Made by a program: the position numbers and the translations under genes
Notes under the pieces: generated by a model
The model's input: the letters and a program-made list of their open reading frames with translations, nothing else
Told to the model about the DNA's origin: nothing
The model's database searches: none
In this document: positions 1-11,338 of the stretch, one piece after another
Layout: each line of letters begins with the position of its first letter
Position numbering within the stretch: position 1 is the first letter of the stretch
Source: Sternotherus odoratus
Taxonomy: Eukaryota; Chordata; Testudines; Kinosternidae
Reading direction: 5' to 3'
Assembly (NCBI GenBank): GCA_032164245.1
Contig: JAVMKO010000021.1
Span: 9,802,285 to 9,866,284 of the forward strand
Length of the DNA: 64,000 nt

Positions 1-278
1 CACATAACTTCTCAGTTTCCTAGTTAGTAAAAGAGAGAGCGCGCTTATTTCACAGAAATGATGAGGCATAATTAACTCATATGTGTCAAGTGCTTTGAAA
101 TCCTCATGGGAAAAGTGGTACTGTATCATATGCAAGTTAAATGGAATATCACAAAGGATAAACATCAAATTTTGTTGTTTAATGTTAAAGCAAGATTAAG
201 CCACAGACATTGAACACAATCTCCATCCAGGAGGCCCCTTTGGCACTACTTGAAATGGTTTGGAGGGGGTTCTAATAC
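1..278. other. Window edge, TMEM234 intron 2 (no gene seen)
   Basis: AT-rich sequence downstream (on the minus strand) of TMEM234 exon 2. I searched the minus strand for the next TMEM234 exon, which should encode the second membrane segment, and did not find it here; it must lie beyond the window edge. Nothing else is supported. Confidence 0.6.
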
Positions 279-2019
279 CTTGTAATTGAGGCACAGGAAT
301 TTCATCTCTGCAAGCAGCTGCAGCACCCGGTTCCCTTGCTTCACCTTCTCCAGTCCCTCTGTCCCTGTCTTCAAAAATGGGTTTGTCCCTCCCCACAGAA
401 TACCCACTAGGACCAGTGCAGACACTTCCCCTGCAACACAAGCACAAATCACCACAGTTCAGGGATTATTTGTGTCCTGTAATATGAGTTTCTTACTTTA
501 GTTCTTACATTATCCCAACTCCACGGCAGCATGTAGTGCAGGGTAGAGCTTGCCATTTGCTCTGTGACTAATCTTGTGTTCTGAACATCAATCCTGTGTC
601 TGCAACTGTGACCATCACAAATTCCTTCACTTTTCCCCTCTTCTACTGTGTTAAAAGGCCAATTGTGGAAAGCGCTGAACACCCAGAACTCCCGTTCTAC
701 CCTCTCTCTCACCCTTACTGCTTTCTCTAACTCAATGCACTCCACCTGTTTGGAACAGTCTCTCACTCTGTGTGTGTCAAACTATCAAATCCTTCTTGAA
801 ACCTCACTTCTTCCGCAAAGCCTCCTATGCAATGATCTTACCAACCCTCACAAAAGAACTATTGTCCCCAGCATAGCATTTGTCTGAAGTCGACTATAAG
901 CTCCTAGGCAGAAGGGGAACTTTTTAAACGTCTTCTGTAATGTAGCAAGTACATTTAATGCAGAAGAGTGAATAGAATTATTTAATAAAGAACAATCAAC
1001 CTTAACGATGTTGTGACCAGCTCCAGTACAATAAATGCAACCCCATCATCACATTTGGAAAGCACTAAAGAATTAGAGATGTGTTTTTACACACATTTAT
1101 TTGTGCTGCAGAGTTTTTTTCCCTGTCCATTTGCTATTGCAGATTATTCCAGTCCATGAAAGCAGGTTAAATAAACTATCAGCAAGAAAGTTGGGCTCTA
1201 CATTAGTTTACGGGTCTTGTTAGCAGTGTGCTGTTGCCCAGTCAGTGCTGGCTTGAGATGTGTTGGCACCAAACAGAAATGTGTTTACATTTTTGGCACT
1301 CCCCGCCCATGCCACCAGCCTGGAACCATGGAGCCATTTGTGCTTTGGACCACAACCTGCAGCGTGTGGTGAGCCAAAGGAGCTGAGCAGCTTTAAAAAG
1401 ACCAGGCTACACCATGGTGCCTTTTAAAGGTGATGTCCTGGGAGGCTGCTTCCACCCGCTCAATGAACAACTGGGCATGTTTGGGCAAACGAGCTCAGGG
1501 ACACGACTGTCTTAGGCCCCTCTGTGGTCCCCACACATGGGAAGCCTTGTCAACCCCATAGGGTGCAGGGGGAAGTGCCTGGTCTTCCCGTCCTATGTGG
1601 AGCCCCCCCGCACTGGGGAACCCCCTCACCATCCCCTGCACCCCTAACATTGAGGACACCCAGAGCCTCACCTTCCTCGCCCCCCCCCCCAACAATGGAA
1701 ACTCCCCTTCCCTGACCCCACACCACGGGGACCTTCTAGCACAGGAAGCCCCCCTGTGGGACCCTCTCCCTTCTCAAGCCCCTGTGCCCCTCCCCGGCCA
1801 GGGGACCCCCCCCTCGCCCCACCCTGGGGGGGACCCCTCCCTCTGTCCCCCCTGAGACCCCTCCCCGGCCAGGGGACCCCCCCCTCGTCCCACCCTGGGG
1901 GGGACCCTCCCTTGGGCCCCTCCCTCTGTCCCCCCTGAGACCCCTCCCCGGCCAGGGCGAGCCGAGCTCTGTAGGGGGGGGACCCCCCCGGAAGCAGGAA
2001 ACTCACCCCCAGAGGCCAT
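279..2019 (-). CDS. TMEM234: TMEM234, transmembrane protein 234 (partial, first two coding exons)
   Basis: Coding exon 1 is 2007-2019 (ATG at 2019, 13 nt, donor GTGAGT at 2006-2001). Coding exon 2 is 279-430 (acceptor TTGCAG at 436-431, donor GTATTA). Spliced they give 55 codons with no stop, beginning M-A-S-G-G-E-V. The stretch ALVLVGILWGGTNPFLK is a hydrophobic helix that matches the start of human TMEM234, and the rest of exon 2 (..LLAEMKFLCLNYK) aligns as well. TMEM234 is a small multi-pass membrane protein related to the drug/metabolite transporter superfamily; its biochemical role is poorly defined. The gene runs off the left edge, so roughly the last 60% is missing. It is head-to-head with EIF3I, with start codons 113 bp apart. 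The ~1.6 kb intron holds an old LINE fragment and a GC-rich tandem repeat. Confidence 0.92.
690..960. repeat. Degraded L2-like LINE fragment
   Basis: In TMEM234 intron 1. The segment reading as AAATCCTTCTTGAAACCTCA followed by a CTTCTTCC motif resembles the 3' end of L2-type LINEs, which encode a short 'SLKTHLF'-like tail. It is too decayed to delimit. Family assignment is from memory of the motif and is tentative. Confidence 0.35.
1755..1965. repeat. GC-rich tandem repeat (~75-80 bp unit, about 2.5 copies)
   Basis: Repeated block of the form CCCCTCCCCGGCCAGGGGAC, then a C-run, CACCCTGGGGGG and CCCTCTGTCCCCCCTGA, starting near 1785, 1858 and 1942. It lies just inside TMEM234 intron 1 beside the shared promoter. 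Open frames on both strands here come from its lack of stop triplets rather than from coding. Confidence 0.75.
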
Positions 2020-2132
2020 GGCGGCTCCTGTTCACTTCCGGCCCGGCCGCGCCCCCTGACCCGGATGTGGTCCCGCCCCCTTCCCTTCACGCGGCGCGCT
2101 GCGCAGGTTGTTGCCCCGGCCGAGCAGTCGCC
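2020..2132. promoter_or_regulatory. Bidirectional TMEM234/EIF3I promoter
   Basis: Only 113 bp separate the divergent start codons, so both promoters must lie here or overlap the first exons. The interval is very GC-rich with many CpGs. It contains CACTTCCGG at 2034-2042, the reverse of the CCGGAAGTG ETS/GABP consensus, and a GC-box-like CCCGCCCCC at 2072-2080. No TATA box is seen, as expected for housekeeping bidirectional promoters. Transcription start sites are not determined from sequence. Confidence 0.75.
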
Positions 2133-5100
2133 ATGGTGAGTGCGGGGCCGGGAGACCTCCCGGGCTCAGACCAGGGGGAAGCGGGGGACGGTGTCGGCCT
2201 CTGTGGGGAGGGAGGATCCGCCCCCCCCGCCGGACCCCGAGCCCATCCCCGCGGTGTCGTGCCCCCCTCCTCCCCCAGCGGGACCCCGAGCCCATCCCCG
2301 CGGTGTCACCCCCCCCCCCCAAGCCGGACCTGCAGTGTCGTGTCCTCCCTCTCTTCTCTCCAACCCCCCCTCCCCGTGACGAGGCGCCCCCCTTCTTCCC
2401 AGCCTGGAGCTCTACCCCAGCATCATGGGCCCTTCCCTGTCTGGTCTGGAGGGAACCCCCCAGGTCATGGCCCCAGAGCGCCTCATTATCCCTCTCCCAC
2501 TGAGATCCCCTCCGCGGCGGGGGGGGTCCCTGTGAAACATGGCATGTCGGGTCCCAGTGTGAGGAGCCACTTGGGCGAGGAAACACTGGGCGCAGCCAGT
2601 GATGTGGGGATAAAGCCCCCTTATTGGGTGGGATCAGCAACCCCCTGGAGTTCTTCCTGGCCCCAGGTGTCTGCATCGAATTCAATCCACCGTCCTCGTG
2701 GTTTCAAGTGTCGGGGCTTGTGAGATGACCAGTCCCCTTCCAGAGAGACCTGTCAGCCTGGGAAAATAAACAGCCGGTTATGGTGTGTGGTTGGGGACTC
2801 TGGACTCTGCCAAAGTTGAGTAACGGGAGCTCACACCAGGGATGAATTTAGCTCCATCTCTGTGGAGAGATGAGATTTTCTTATGCAAGTTTAACGGTAT
2901 AAAACGTGGAAACAGGAGTAAATGGACTAGCTCTAGTTGTTTTTGATGGACTGTCTGTACTTGTGTATTTACACACATCATAAAGCTCGGAGGTTTGTAG
3001 TTTTAAAATACTGGATTTTTTTTTTATGAACTATCTCCCTTTAGAAACCTATACTGTTGCAAGGTCACGAGAGGTCCATTACTCAAATCAAATATAACCG
3101 TGAAGGAGACCTACTCTTTACAGTAGCCAAAGATCCGGTAAGTATTCCAGAGCCTTTGAGTTAAGTGTATCATGTGTCTCAGACTTTTTGGGGGGGAGAG
3201 AAAGGGAAGGAGGAAGAGAACTTAAACAGGATTCTAAAAATGCGAAAGTTCTTGCAGCCTGTTTAATATTTCTGGTGAGGTGTCACAAAACCATAGCTGA
3301 GGTAGCATCAGTTTATAGCAGGGGTGGGGAACCTCCGGCCCGCGGGCCTTATATGGTCCGCCAAATTATTCCGTCCGTCCCGCGCCTGTCCCTGGCCGGC
3401 GGCTCCCCCAGGCACTTCCCAGCCCCTTCGCCGAGCACGGAGCCGCCCCCGCCTGGCGACCCAGGGCAGCTCAGCGCCTGGGGGAGACGCGCGGGCTGCC
3501 AGGTGGGGTGCCAGGCGCTTCCCGGCCCCTATCCCACAGAGAGTTCTCAGTCCTGTATGGTAGCACTATACAGTGTTTGGCTTTGTATAAAAATTGGTAA
3601 TTAAACTGTATTTACCAGCTATATCGTCTGAAAATCCATTTTGTGCAGGGTGTTGGATGTACCTCTATTCTCCTCTACCTGGAAACAATTGTTCCCATTC
3701 CTAGAAACCTTCATTGTTTCCTGTTCAGTTCAAGATCTAGTATAAAACCAACCTGCCTTCTCTTCAGGATCCCGAATTGTTTTTCCACATCTAGCACGTA
3801 TTTTCTGTCCTCAGTGTCTCCTCTGTCTTACTTGAGCAGCATAGATTTTTTTTTCTCTTCTCCCTATGTTCCCCTTTAGGCAATCCCACTCCCACATCTG
3901 GGTCAGCCTTTCTCCCCCCCTGATCCTTTTCAAATCCTAGTTCCAGACCCATGTAGAGAGTTATCTCTGCCTTTCAACATCTATTCTGTCTAGCTTCATT
4001 TGTAAATACCTGTTGCCATACTATTTAAACATAGCATCTCTTAATAAGAAAAAGTGCACCGTATTCCCAGTGTATCCATGCTCATTCATTCTCTACATAA
4101 TTTGACCCCTTTAACATTCCCATCTTACTACTTCTAGTGATGTTGCCCATTAGCTATATTGTACCCCATGTGCTCCTGTTCATATGTGCAGTGATGTAGA
4201 CTTGAGATACTTCAAGATTAAACCATATGGAGAAAAATTACGTTAATTTATTTAGCAACTTGATCTAAAGTGGATGCCTGACTAATTGTTTTGCTTTTCC
4301 CAGATTGTCAATGTTTGGTACTCAATCAATGGAGAGAGACTTGGCACTTACAATGGCCACACTGGAGCTGTCTGGTGTGTGGATGCAGATTGTATCCTTT
4401 GGTGACTGAAACCTGTCTGTCTGCTTGTTTGAGTCTTCTCATGTGTGAAGTGGGGTGTTTTAATTGTGGACACTAGGTGGCAGGCACTATACTGAGTGAT
4501 TTTATTGCTGGTACAGTATCATGATCTTTCAGTTACTCTCTCCCTCTTCCACTCCCCTCTTCCCCCTTCATTTGAAATAATGTATGAACTGTGGGCTGTT
4601 TTGTTCCACCCTCACTTATTCAGACATCACTTTTGACTGACCTACTGTGCTCAGGTTTACAGTGCTCTGGAGTTCTTAGAAGATGCCTGAATTTCAGCGA
4701 CCTTTTGTCACCTGTGCAGATAGGTGATAACATAGTTACATTAATGTGAGTTCTTGCATTTAAGAGTTGAGCTCCTTAATGCCCCAGAGCAGGAAATTCA
4801 GAGTTATGATTTCCTCAGCGTAAGTGCCTGAACATAGTATGTTGGAATGAAAGTTATTTCATCGGTGTGGTTTTTTTCTGATTCTAGATCAGCTTATGCT
4901 CTAATAAATTTGTAGTCTTTAAAATGCCACAAGACTGCTTGTTTGTTTGGGGTTTTTTTTAGATAAATACTGTAGCTACTGCATATCTTGTGTATTTATG
5001 TATCCTACGGCAAAATGTGGATATTGGCCTTATGGGGTGATGAGGGGTGAGAATTTGTTGGAATTCCCTAACTGATGATGCAGGGGACACAAGACACGTG

Positions 5101-8100
5101 CTTACTGGCTCTGCAGACAACTCCTGCCGGCTCTGGGACTGCGAAACAGGTAAGACAAGACTATTGGGGTGAGGGGGAGTGTTAAACTCTCTCAATAGAA
5201 TAGTTATATCTATGAAACCTATTTGCCTGGAGCTGGGTGGCAGGGGAATAAGGTAGGATTCTAATTCTACTTTAGGACCAGTGTTGAAGATGGGTTTGGT
5301 CTCATTGTGACCCACCCACTCATGAATATTCTTTTGGATGGCGAGGGAAACAGTGTCTGCCCTGAAAAGGCCAGGGCTTGCTGGTGCAGATTAGGATTGA
5401 GGTGCATTGGCAGAGTGGTATGTGGGTAGCTTGCACAGACTAAATTTGCTGTATCTCTGGCCAGCATCCCAAGTTTCATGAATGCCTAATTCATCCAGGA
5501 TTTTAAATAAACCATGTATGTGCACATATGGGTTTCCCAGTCTTTTAAATCATATTTCAGTAGATGAACTGGTGTTATCCTGTGAGTAGGAAAGGGGTCT
5601 GGCAGGAGGTCCACAGAAAGACAGAATGCTTCTTTGACCTCTAGAGGAGCACCGAGACTTGCTTGTTACCAATTGAAGAGATGACGGTGGGGTTCCGTTC
5701 TGAACTGTAACAAGAACTTGCAGGCCTAGCTAAATACTCAGCAGAAAGATGAGCAATGAAACTAGACAGATATGTGCCTGACAGATTGATCATAGCTGAT
5801 GGAAAGACCCAGGCCGAGTTTCCTGTCTTTGCTTAGTGAAATGTACGTGATGAGATGGATGGTGTTCGCCAATCTTATGACTTGTAAAGATCGGTCCAAG
5901 GGAGGATTTTTCACAAGCACGTCAGAAAATTAAGAAATACTTTGTACTGACTGTAGCCTGCTCTTGATCTGAGCATTGTATACTGGCTAGCTCAGCACTA
6001 CGACTCACTCTGCAGAAGGGAGGGGCGATGGTAAGGGGTGAGGATGTCCGGTGCAATCTAACAGGTTCTGTCCTGTGTCTAGGAAAGCAGCTTGCACTGG
6101 TGAAGACTAACTCAGCTGTGCGAACCTGTGGCTTTGACTTTGGAGGAAACATCATCATGTTCTCCACAGATAAGCAGATGGGGTATCAGTGTTTTGTTAG
6201 CTTCTTTGACCTTCGTGACCCCAGCCAGATCGGTAAGGAATTCAGGCAAATATCTGCATGGAAGACTGGGACTGTGGGAAAACTTGGATCACCTGCAAAT
6301 CAGAGTCATTTGTCTAACTCTTCCCTTGCTCTCTGCAGAAAGCGACGAGCCTTACATGAAAATCCCGTGCAATGAGTCTAAAATCACTAGTGCTGTGTGG
6401 GGCCCTCTCGGTGAATTCATCATTGCGGGGCATGAGAATGGAGAGCTGAACCAGTTCAGTGCCAAGGTTATTGTCATGAGGAGCAGTGCTCTCTTCTGCT
6501 TTAATTGAGGACAGAAGGGGTGGGTGCCACAAGATACCCCTAGCGGCCATAGGGAGGAGTGTTGAGCCAGAAATCATACCAGCAGCTGCTTAGCGTAGCC
6601 AGAAGGCTGCCAGCTTAAGTACACCGCTATGGAGAGCTGGCCTAAACTACTGCTTAAGTTGCTGTAACTCCTATTGCTCAGGGGTGTGAAAAAGATGTAA
6701 TGCTCTAGTGTAGACTTGTCCTGAATGTCAGTTTGGGCTGCAGTCCCGACATGGATGAGGAGACCATTGCAGAGGGGTGGTTTAGAGCCACAGAGTTTAA
6801 GGCCAGAAAGGACCCCCATATAATTCACCGGGGATTCTAGGTGTAACTGGGACCCCTGCGTGCATGAGGGATGGTCTGCACCTCTCTCAGCATTGATTCT
6901 GTCTTGTGTTTGTGCCCCAGTCAGGGGAGGTCCTTGTGAATGTCAAGGAACATACCAAGCAGATCAATGACATCCAGACCTCTAGGGACATGACTATGTT
7001 TATCACCGCCTGCAAGGACAACTCAGCCAAGGTGAGACCTCCCTTCCCTACCTCCGTGGACCCCACTGACTGATGGCCCTGAGAGCAAACGCAAAATATA
7101 TTGCTGCCTTGAATGTCCCTCCCCCTAGAAACTTATGCGTAATTATGGAGCCAAGTTTTCTCTGTCTCAAAGTAGACATCTGCTTAGTGGGACAAGCCCA
7201 GTAAAGGGTGGGGGGAGGATTTAACTTGGCCAGATGAACAGGCACAGATGATGCAGTGATTTCAAATGTGCTGTCTCAGGCACAAGGTGCAGAGGGGCAT
7301 CATGTGCTGGTATTTCCAAGTTGTGTGCTCAGATGTGTTTGTGCCTTGGCATCCTTTTGCAAGAGTTGGGACCCCTGTCACTAACTGCTTCAGAGGTGAT
7401 GGAGTTGCCTGGCACCTGTGGAGGTGAGGCAGAGCTCCGGGACTTTAGGCGGGGGGGGCTGGCTTTCCACTCTATGCTCCCAGCATTGGGAGCCAGCTTG
7501 TAAACGGCCGTTCCTCCCATTCGGCATCAGAATAACCGGCTTGGCCTCTTGCCTTTTAGCTGTTTGACTCCACGACACTTGAGCATCAGAAGTCGTTCCG
7601 GACCGAGCGGCCTGTCAACTCTGCAGCTCTTTCCCCCATCTTCGATCACGTAAGCAAACGGATACCAATGGCGTTAGTTTCATTGCGGTCATGTCATCGA
7701 TTACTTTCTTTCTTTGCCCTGGCCCCCAAGTTGTTCTAGAATTCCGGATCTCGGAACAACATCAAAGTTTGGGTGACAGGATAGGATCTTAGAGCGTAGT
7801 GTGTGGGGAGGGGATTGGTGTAGATGCAAGGCATAGAGGGGTTTGGGGCAGCTTTCAATGGGGGGGGGGGGGTGTTCAAATCCTAGAAATCTTGTAATTC
7901 GCTCCTATGACTGGATCATCTCCACCTTCAGGGGTTAATGCAAGACTCTTCTCCACAGTGCACTCTTCATTCTGGTTCTAGGCATCACTCGTGAAGTGTT
8001 GGAGGGTTTATGGCTCATTCATGCATCATCTTCCCCCTGTATGCACCCCTGCTTTGGGTTTAATGGTGCCTTTAGTATTGTGTCCCAGAGCCTCTTCCCT

Positions 8101-10277
8101 GTCCCCCCTCTAAATTCTGGTATTACGTTCCCTTTGTCACCCCTGAGATGTTAGGTGAGATCAGGAAGTGCTGATCGTGTGTTTGTGGCAGACTCCGTTA
8201 TGCACCACGCTGTATGGGGCGGGGGGAGGTGTGAACTGAAAGAAGACACTTCTCAATTAAAATAGTTCCCTCTGGTTTTGCTTCTGACAAAGGCAACACG
8301 GAGAGGATGAGGGAGATTATTGCAGCTTCCGGAGCGCTGAAATCTACAGCAGCAATCAGGTTGCTGGGAACCACCCCCTACCTCAGCCTGTCAAGAGGAT
8401 GGGAGAGCATTTATGAGCCTGGCCTGCCTGGTGGTGTGTTTAGCTGCTGCCCGCATAAACTTCTCTGAGATCACAGCACTGGCAGGCAATACTAGCTAGA
8501 GATCAGTTGGTGTTTCTGTAATATCCCTCCCCTGCCACCAACCCATCCATCTGCTGGGGGTGGGAGTGCTAAGGGGAGAGAAGCATTGTAGGACTGGACT
8601 GTGCAGTGTGAGAATGGAGACTGGGAGTCTGGAAGAAGCCTAAGGGATTTGGGCACTCAGGACTCACTGAATTCCAATGGGAGCTGTGTGCTGAATTCCC
8701 TTAGGCGCCTTTGAAAATGGGGACTGAACAGGGTTCCCATGCCTCTGGCTGGATCGGGAGGTGTGTGTATAAAACGGGTAACAGGAAAACACATGTAACT
8801 GAGCCACTGAATGTCGGACAAGTGACAGCCTCACTCCTAGTGCACAGAGAGCCCAGGAACTGACACCATTTCTTGCACTGTGCTGCTGAGTGCTAAGCTT
8901 CCTGTTCACGGCTTATTAAATGATCCCCTTTTAGCAAATGTATCTGGGAGGCAAGAAATCCCCTCAGAGCTCTTTAATAGTACTGCTCCAGCCTCAGATA
9001 CCAGCTGGGCTAGGAGCAAATTTCCCACTAGTCTTTGTTCTGGCTGCTTTACTGAGTTTCTAGATCCTGGCTCCCACCAGACAAGAGTGACTGACTGGAG
9101 CATCATTTGAGAGTGTTTGGCTTCTTCCTATTTGCAGGTAGTATTGGGTGGTGGACAAGAAGCCATGGATGTGACCACAACCTCCACCAGGATTGGCAAA
9201 TTCGAGGCAAGGTTGGTCCTTCTTGTTCCTTCAATGCGGGGGAAGATTTGTTCGTAGCAGCCTGCAGACACCTTTCCTGGTACAGCTGGAGTAGTGTCAC
9301 TTGAATGGAAGAGTTACTCTTTGGGTGAAATGCAGGCCAGACTCTGTTCCGACATAACCGGAGCTCTGAGCCTCTTGGAATAATCAAAACCCTCTTCTTT
9401 GTTCCTAGGTTCTTCCACCTGGGTGTTGAAGAAGAGTTTGGGAGAATCAAGGGTCATTTTGGCCCAATAAACAGTGTTGCTTTCCATCCTGATGGGAAGA
9501 GGTAGGGATCTCGCTGGGGTTCCCCAGGCCCTTTTCTGAAAACAAACGGTGGTGTTGACCGAAATGCTGGGTAGGGTCAGGTGATGCATTTCCCACCTAC
9601 AGTATAGTTAGGCCTCACTTCCTCTGTAGCACCCAGCTAAACTCTGCCAATAGACCTCAGTCCTGACCCGCAGCAGCCCTGGCTTGGTCACATCATGGAC
9701 TCCACATGCAGACGCACACCATCCCTGTTCCAGTACCAGTCCTCCTGTTGAGATGGAGAGAACCCCAAGGCCAACTTGTACACCCTCCCTGCCCAGTAGA
9801 GGGACCGCCAGCTTCTCTGGAAGTATTGGCCCTTGGTTAGTATGGGAGACAACGTGCCCTAGCAGAGGGGACAGAGGATTCCAGTAGGTCTCTTCTATCT
9901 CTACCTGCTGATCCTATATATCTAGTAATAGCTTTCTGCGAATATCCATCTTGGGTGTAGACTCACTAGCTCTTGGCTCCCACATCCTCATTCAGGTGAG
10001 ACCCTCTAAGGTCTGCTAACCCAAAACCTTTACTGGGTTACTTCTCCTGATGATACTGTTGTCCCATATCAAAATCCTTTACTTGATGAAGAGGGGGTTA
10101 CTAGACTGGCTTTTATAAAGGAGTGTCAATGACCTTCAATACTTGAGGTCCCAGTGCGGGGAAGCAGTTTCATCCGGCTTTCTCTCCTCCTGCAGTTACA
10201 GCAGTGGCGGTGAAGATGGTTACGTTCGCATCCATTACTTCGATCCACAGTACTTTGAGTTTGAATTTGAAGCTTGA
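2133..10277 (+). CDS. EIF3I: EIF3I, eukaryotic translation initiation factor 3 subunit I (eIF3i)
   Basis: Complete gene. Coding exons: 2133-2135 (ATG only), 3045-3137, 4304-4391, 5084-5149, 6083-6232, 6339-6466, 6921-7031, 7560-7649, 9138-9211, 9409-9501, 10196-10277. Total 978 nt, 325 aa plus TGA, exactly the human length; every splice phase agrees. The product is a WD40 beta-propeller that is a peripheral subunit of the eIF3 complex in the cytoplasm, acting in 43S recruitment and scanning. Visible signatures are the N-terminal [15 protein letters not shown], the GH..WD repeat [10 protein letters not shown]...[23 protein letters not shown], and the C-terminus [19 protein letters not shown]. 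The ATG stands in a good context (GTCGCCATGG). Intron 3 has U12-type splice signals. The exon 6 donor (AAG|GTTATT) is weak at +4 to +6, although protein continuity requires it. Very high confidence. Confidence 0.98.
3319..3530. mobile_element. hAT-like non-autonomous DNA transposon fragment
   Basis: Starts with CAGGGGTGGGGAACCTCCGG, typical of hAT termini (CAGGGGTNGGNAAC), then a GC-rich interior, in EIF3I intron 2. I could not find the matching right inverted terminus, so the right boundary is approximate and the copy is probably truncated. Confidence 0.6.
3640..4010 (+). repeat. Degraded L2-like LINE fragment
   Basis: T/C-rich region in EIF3I intron 2. The segment near 3705-3755 (ACCTTCATTGTTTCCTGTTC, then a CAAG.TCTAGTATAAAACC part) resembles the conserved 'LHWLPVxxRIxxK' end of L2/CR1-type reverse transcriptase ORFs. 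No intact frame. Confidence 0.4.
4392..5083 (+). other. EIF3I: Predicted U12-type (minor spliceosome) intron of EIF3I
   Basis: The donor after exon 3 reads GTATCCTTT at 4392-4400, a full match to the U12 5' splice-site consensus (A/G)TATCCTTT. At 5064-5072 TTCCCTAAC matches the U12 branch-point consensus TTCCTTAAC at 8 of 9 positions, and its A lies about 12 nt from the AG at 5082-5083, inside the usual 10-16 nt window. There is no polypyrimidine tract between them (TGATGATGCAG). The intron splits the codon for the Trp in D-A-D-W-D-T. Confidence 0.88.
7861..7872 (+). repeat. Poly-G tract in EIF3I intron 8
   Basis: Uninterrupted G run of about 12-14 nt; likely length-variable and prone to sequencing error. 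Confidence 0.8.
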
Positions 10278-10587
10278 AGCAGCTCCTGTTTCTTCCTCCA
10301 CCCTCTTTTTTTTCCTTTTTCTTTCCCATTTTCCCTCCCTCCCCCCCCCCCTTCCCCATTGGCTCCTCTCCTGGAGATTTGTCCAGGCTTAAAGTTATTC
10401 TGTTCCATGGTGCTCTTGGGAGTGAGTGCTGAGGGCGTGCGCCTCAAAGAGAAACCAGCCCGGAATGGTAGGATCAGCTGCTTTGTCTGAGTGGTGTGAG
10501 AGCAGAGGGAAGAATGGGCAAGCTTGTTCCCTGCTGCTGTGGACACTAACTTCCTGCCTGCTGGAGATATTTATAAATCAGTGAGAA

Positions 10588-10593
10588 AATAAA
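10588..10593 (+). other. EIF3I: EIF3I polyadenylation signal
   Basis: AATAAA about 310 nt after the stop codon in the context GAGAAAATAAACTC. It is the first canonical signal downstream, which gives EIF3I a 3' UTR of about 330 nt. Confidence 0.8.
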
Positions 10594-10982
10594 CTCAAAA
10601 GGAAATGATAAATATCAATCTTTTATAACCAGTCGAGTCAGTGTATCAGTCCTTGCAGTGGCTGTGGGTAAATGCAGCTTGGTTCTCTCTGGTTCCCTGG
10701 ATCAATCTCCTACCCACCCATCACTGTCCAATGGCACCTCCCCTTCACTAATACCCAGAATCACTGAATCTGTAAGCGAGCCAGAAAACAATTACTGGCC
10801 GCTGTTTCCAGATGACACATGCACATGATCCCGTTGCTCTGTCCAGGAAGTGAGACTGTGCTGACTCGCCTCATGGAACAGCGACTTCCCGCACGAGGAA
10901 GGTGTTGGTGCTGAAAATCTTTTTTTAGCCCTGCAACTCTGAGTCAGCTGACCCGGGCTCTGAGCTTCAGTGCTGCAGGCTT
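10594..10982. other. Convergent intergenic spacer between EIF3I and the MTMR9-like gene
   Basis: About 390 bp between facing polyadenylation signals. No coding potential, RNA gene or repeat was recognised. Transcripts of the two genes could overlap at their 3' ends if either reads through. Confidence 0.6.
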
Positions 10983-10988
10983 TTTATT
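10983..10988 (-). other. MTMR9-like gene polyadenylation signal
   Basis: TTTATT on the plus strand is AATAAA on the minus strand, about 350 nt past the MTMR9-like stop codon. No closer canonical signal was seen, so the implied 3' UTR is about 370 nt. Confidence 0.7.
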
Positions 10989-11338
10989 GCAGGGTAGACG
11001 TGCCCTGAATGTCCCTGTCCCCTCCCGAAAGGAGGAGCTGTCCTAAGTAGAGACCATTTTACTGTAACAAACCTAGACTGAACTCTGTAACTGCTCAGAA
11101 CGCTGGGCCACAAGGTTGGGTCCATGCCTGCCACGTGTCCTCTGATTCCTGTGCGCCTGGCACACTCAGCTCCGAGCCTGGCCTGCGGTCTAGCTTTGTG
11201 TTTGGCTTCAACAGGGCCCATGTGACCAGCACAGAGCCCCAGTCCCTCAGAGGCAGGGTCTCTCCGGAGCAGTCTGAGCGATAGATGGGAGATGTGGCTG
11301 CGCTTGAGCTGTTCTCTTGCAGCCACCCATGTTCTGGT

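Noticed and set aside
2067..2723. 218-codon frame spanning EIF3I exon 1 and intron 1
   Set aside because: It overlaps the promoter, a 3-nt coding exon and GC-rich intron repeats; the real EIF3I frame splices out of it.
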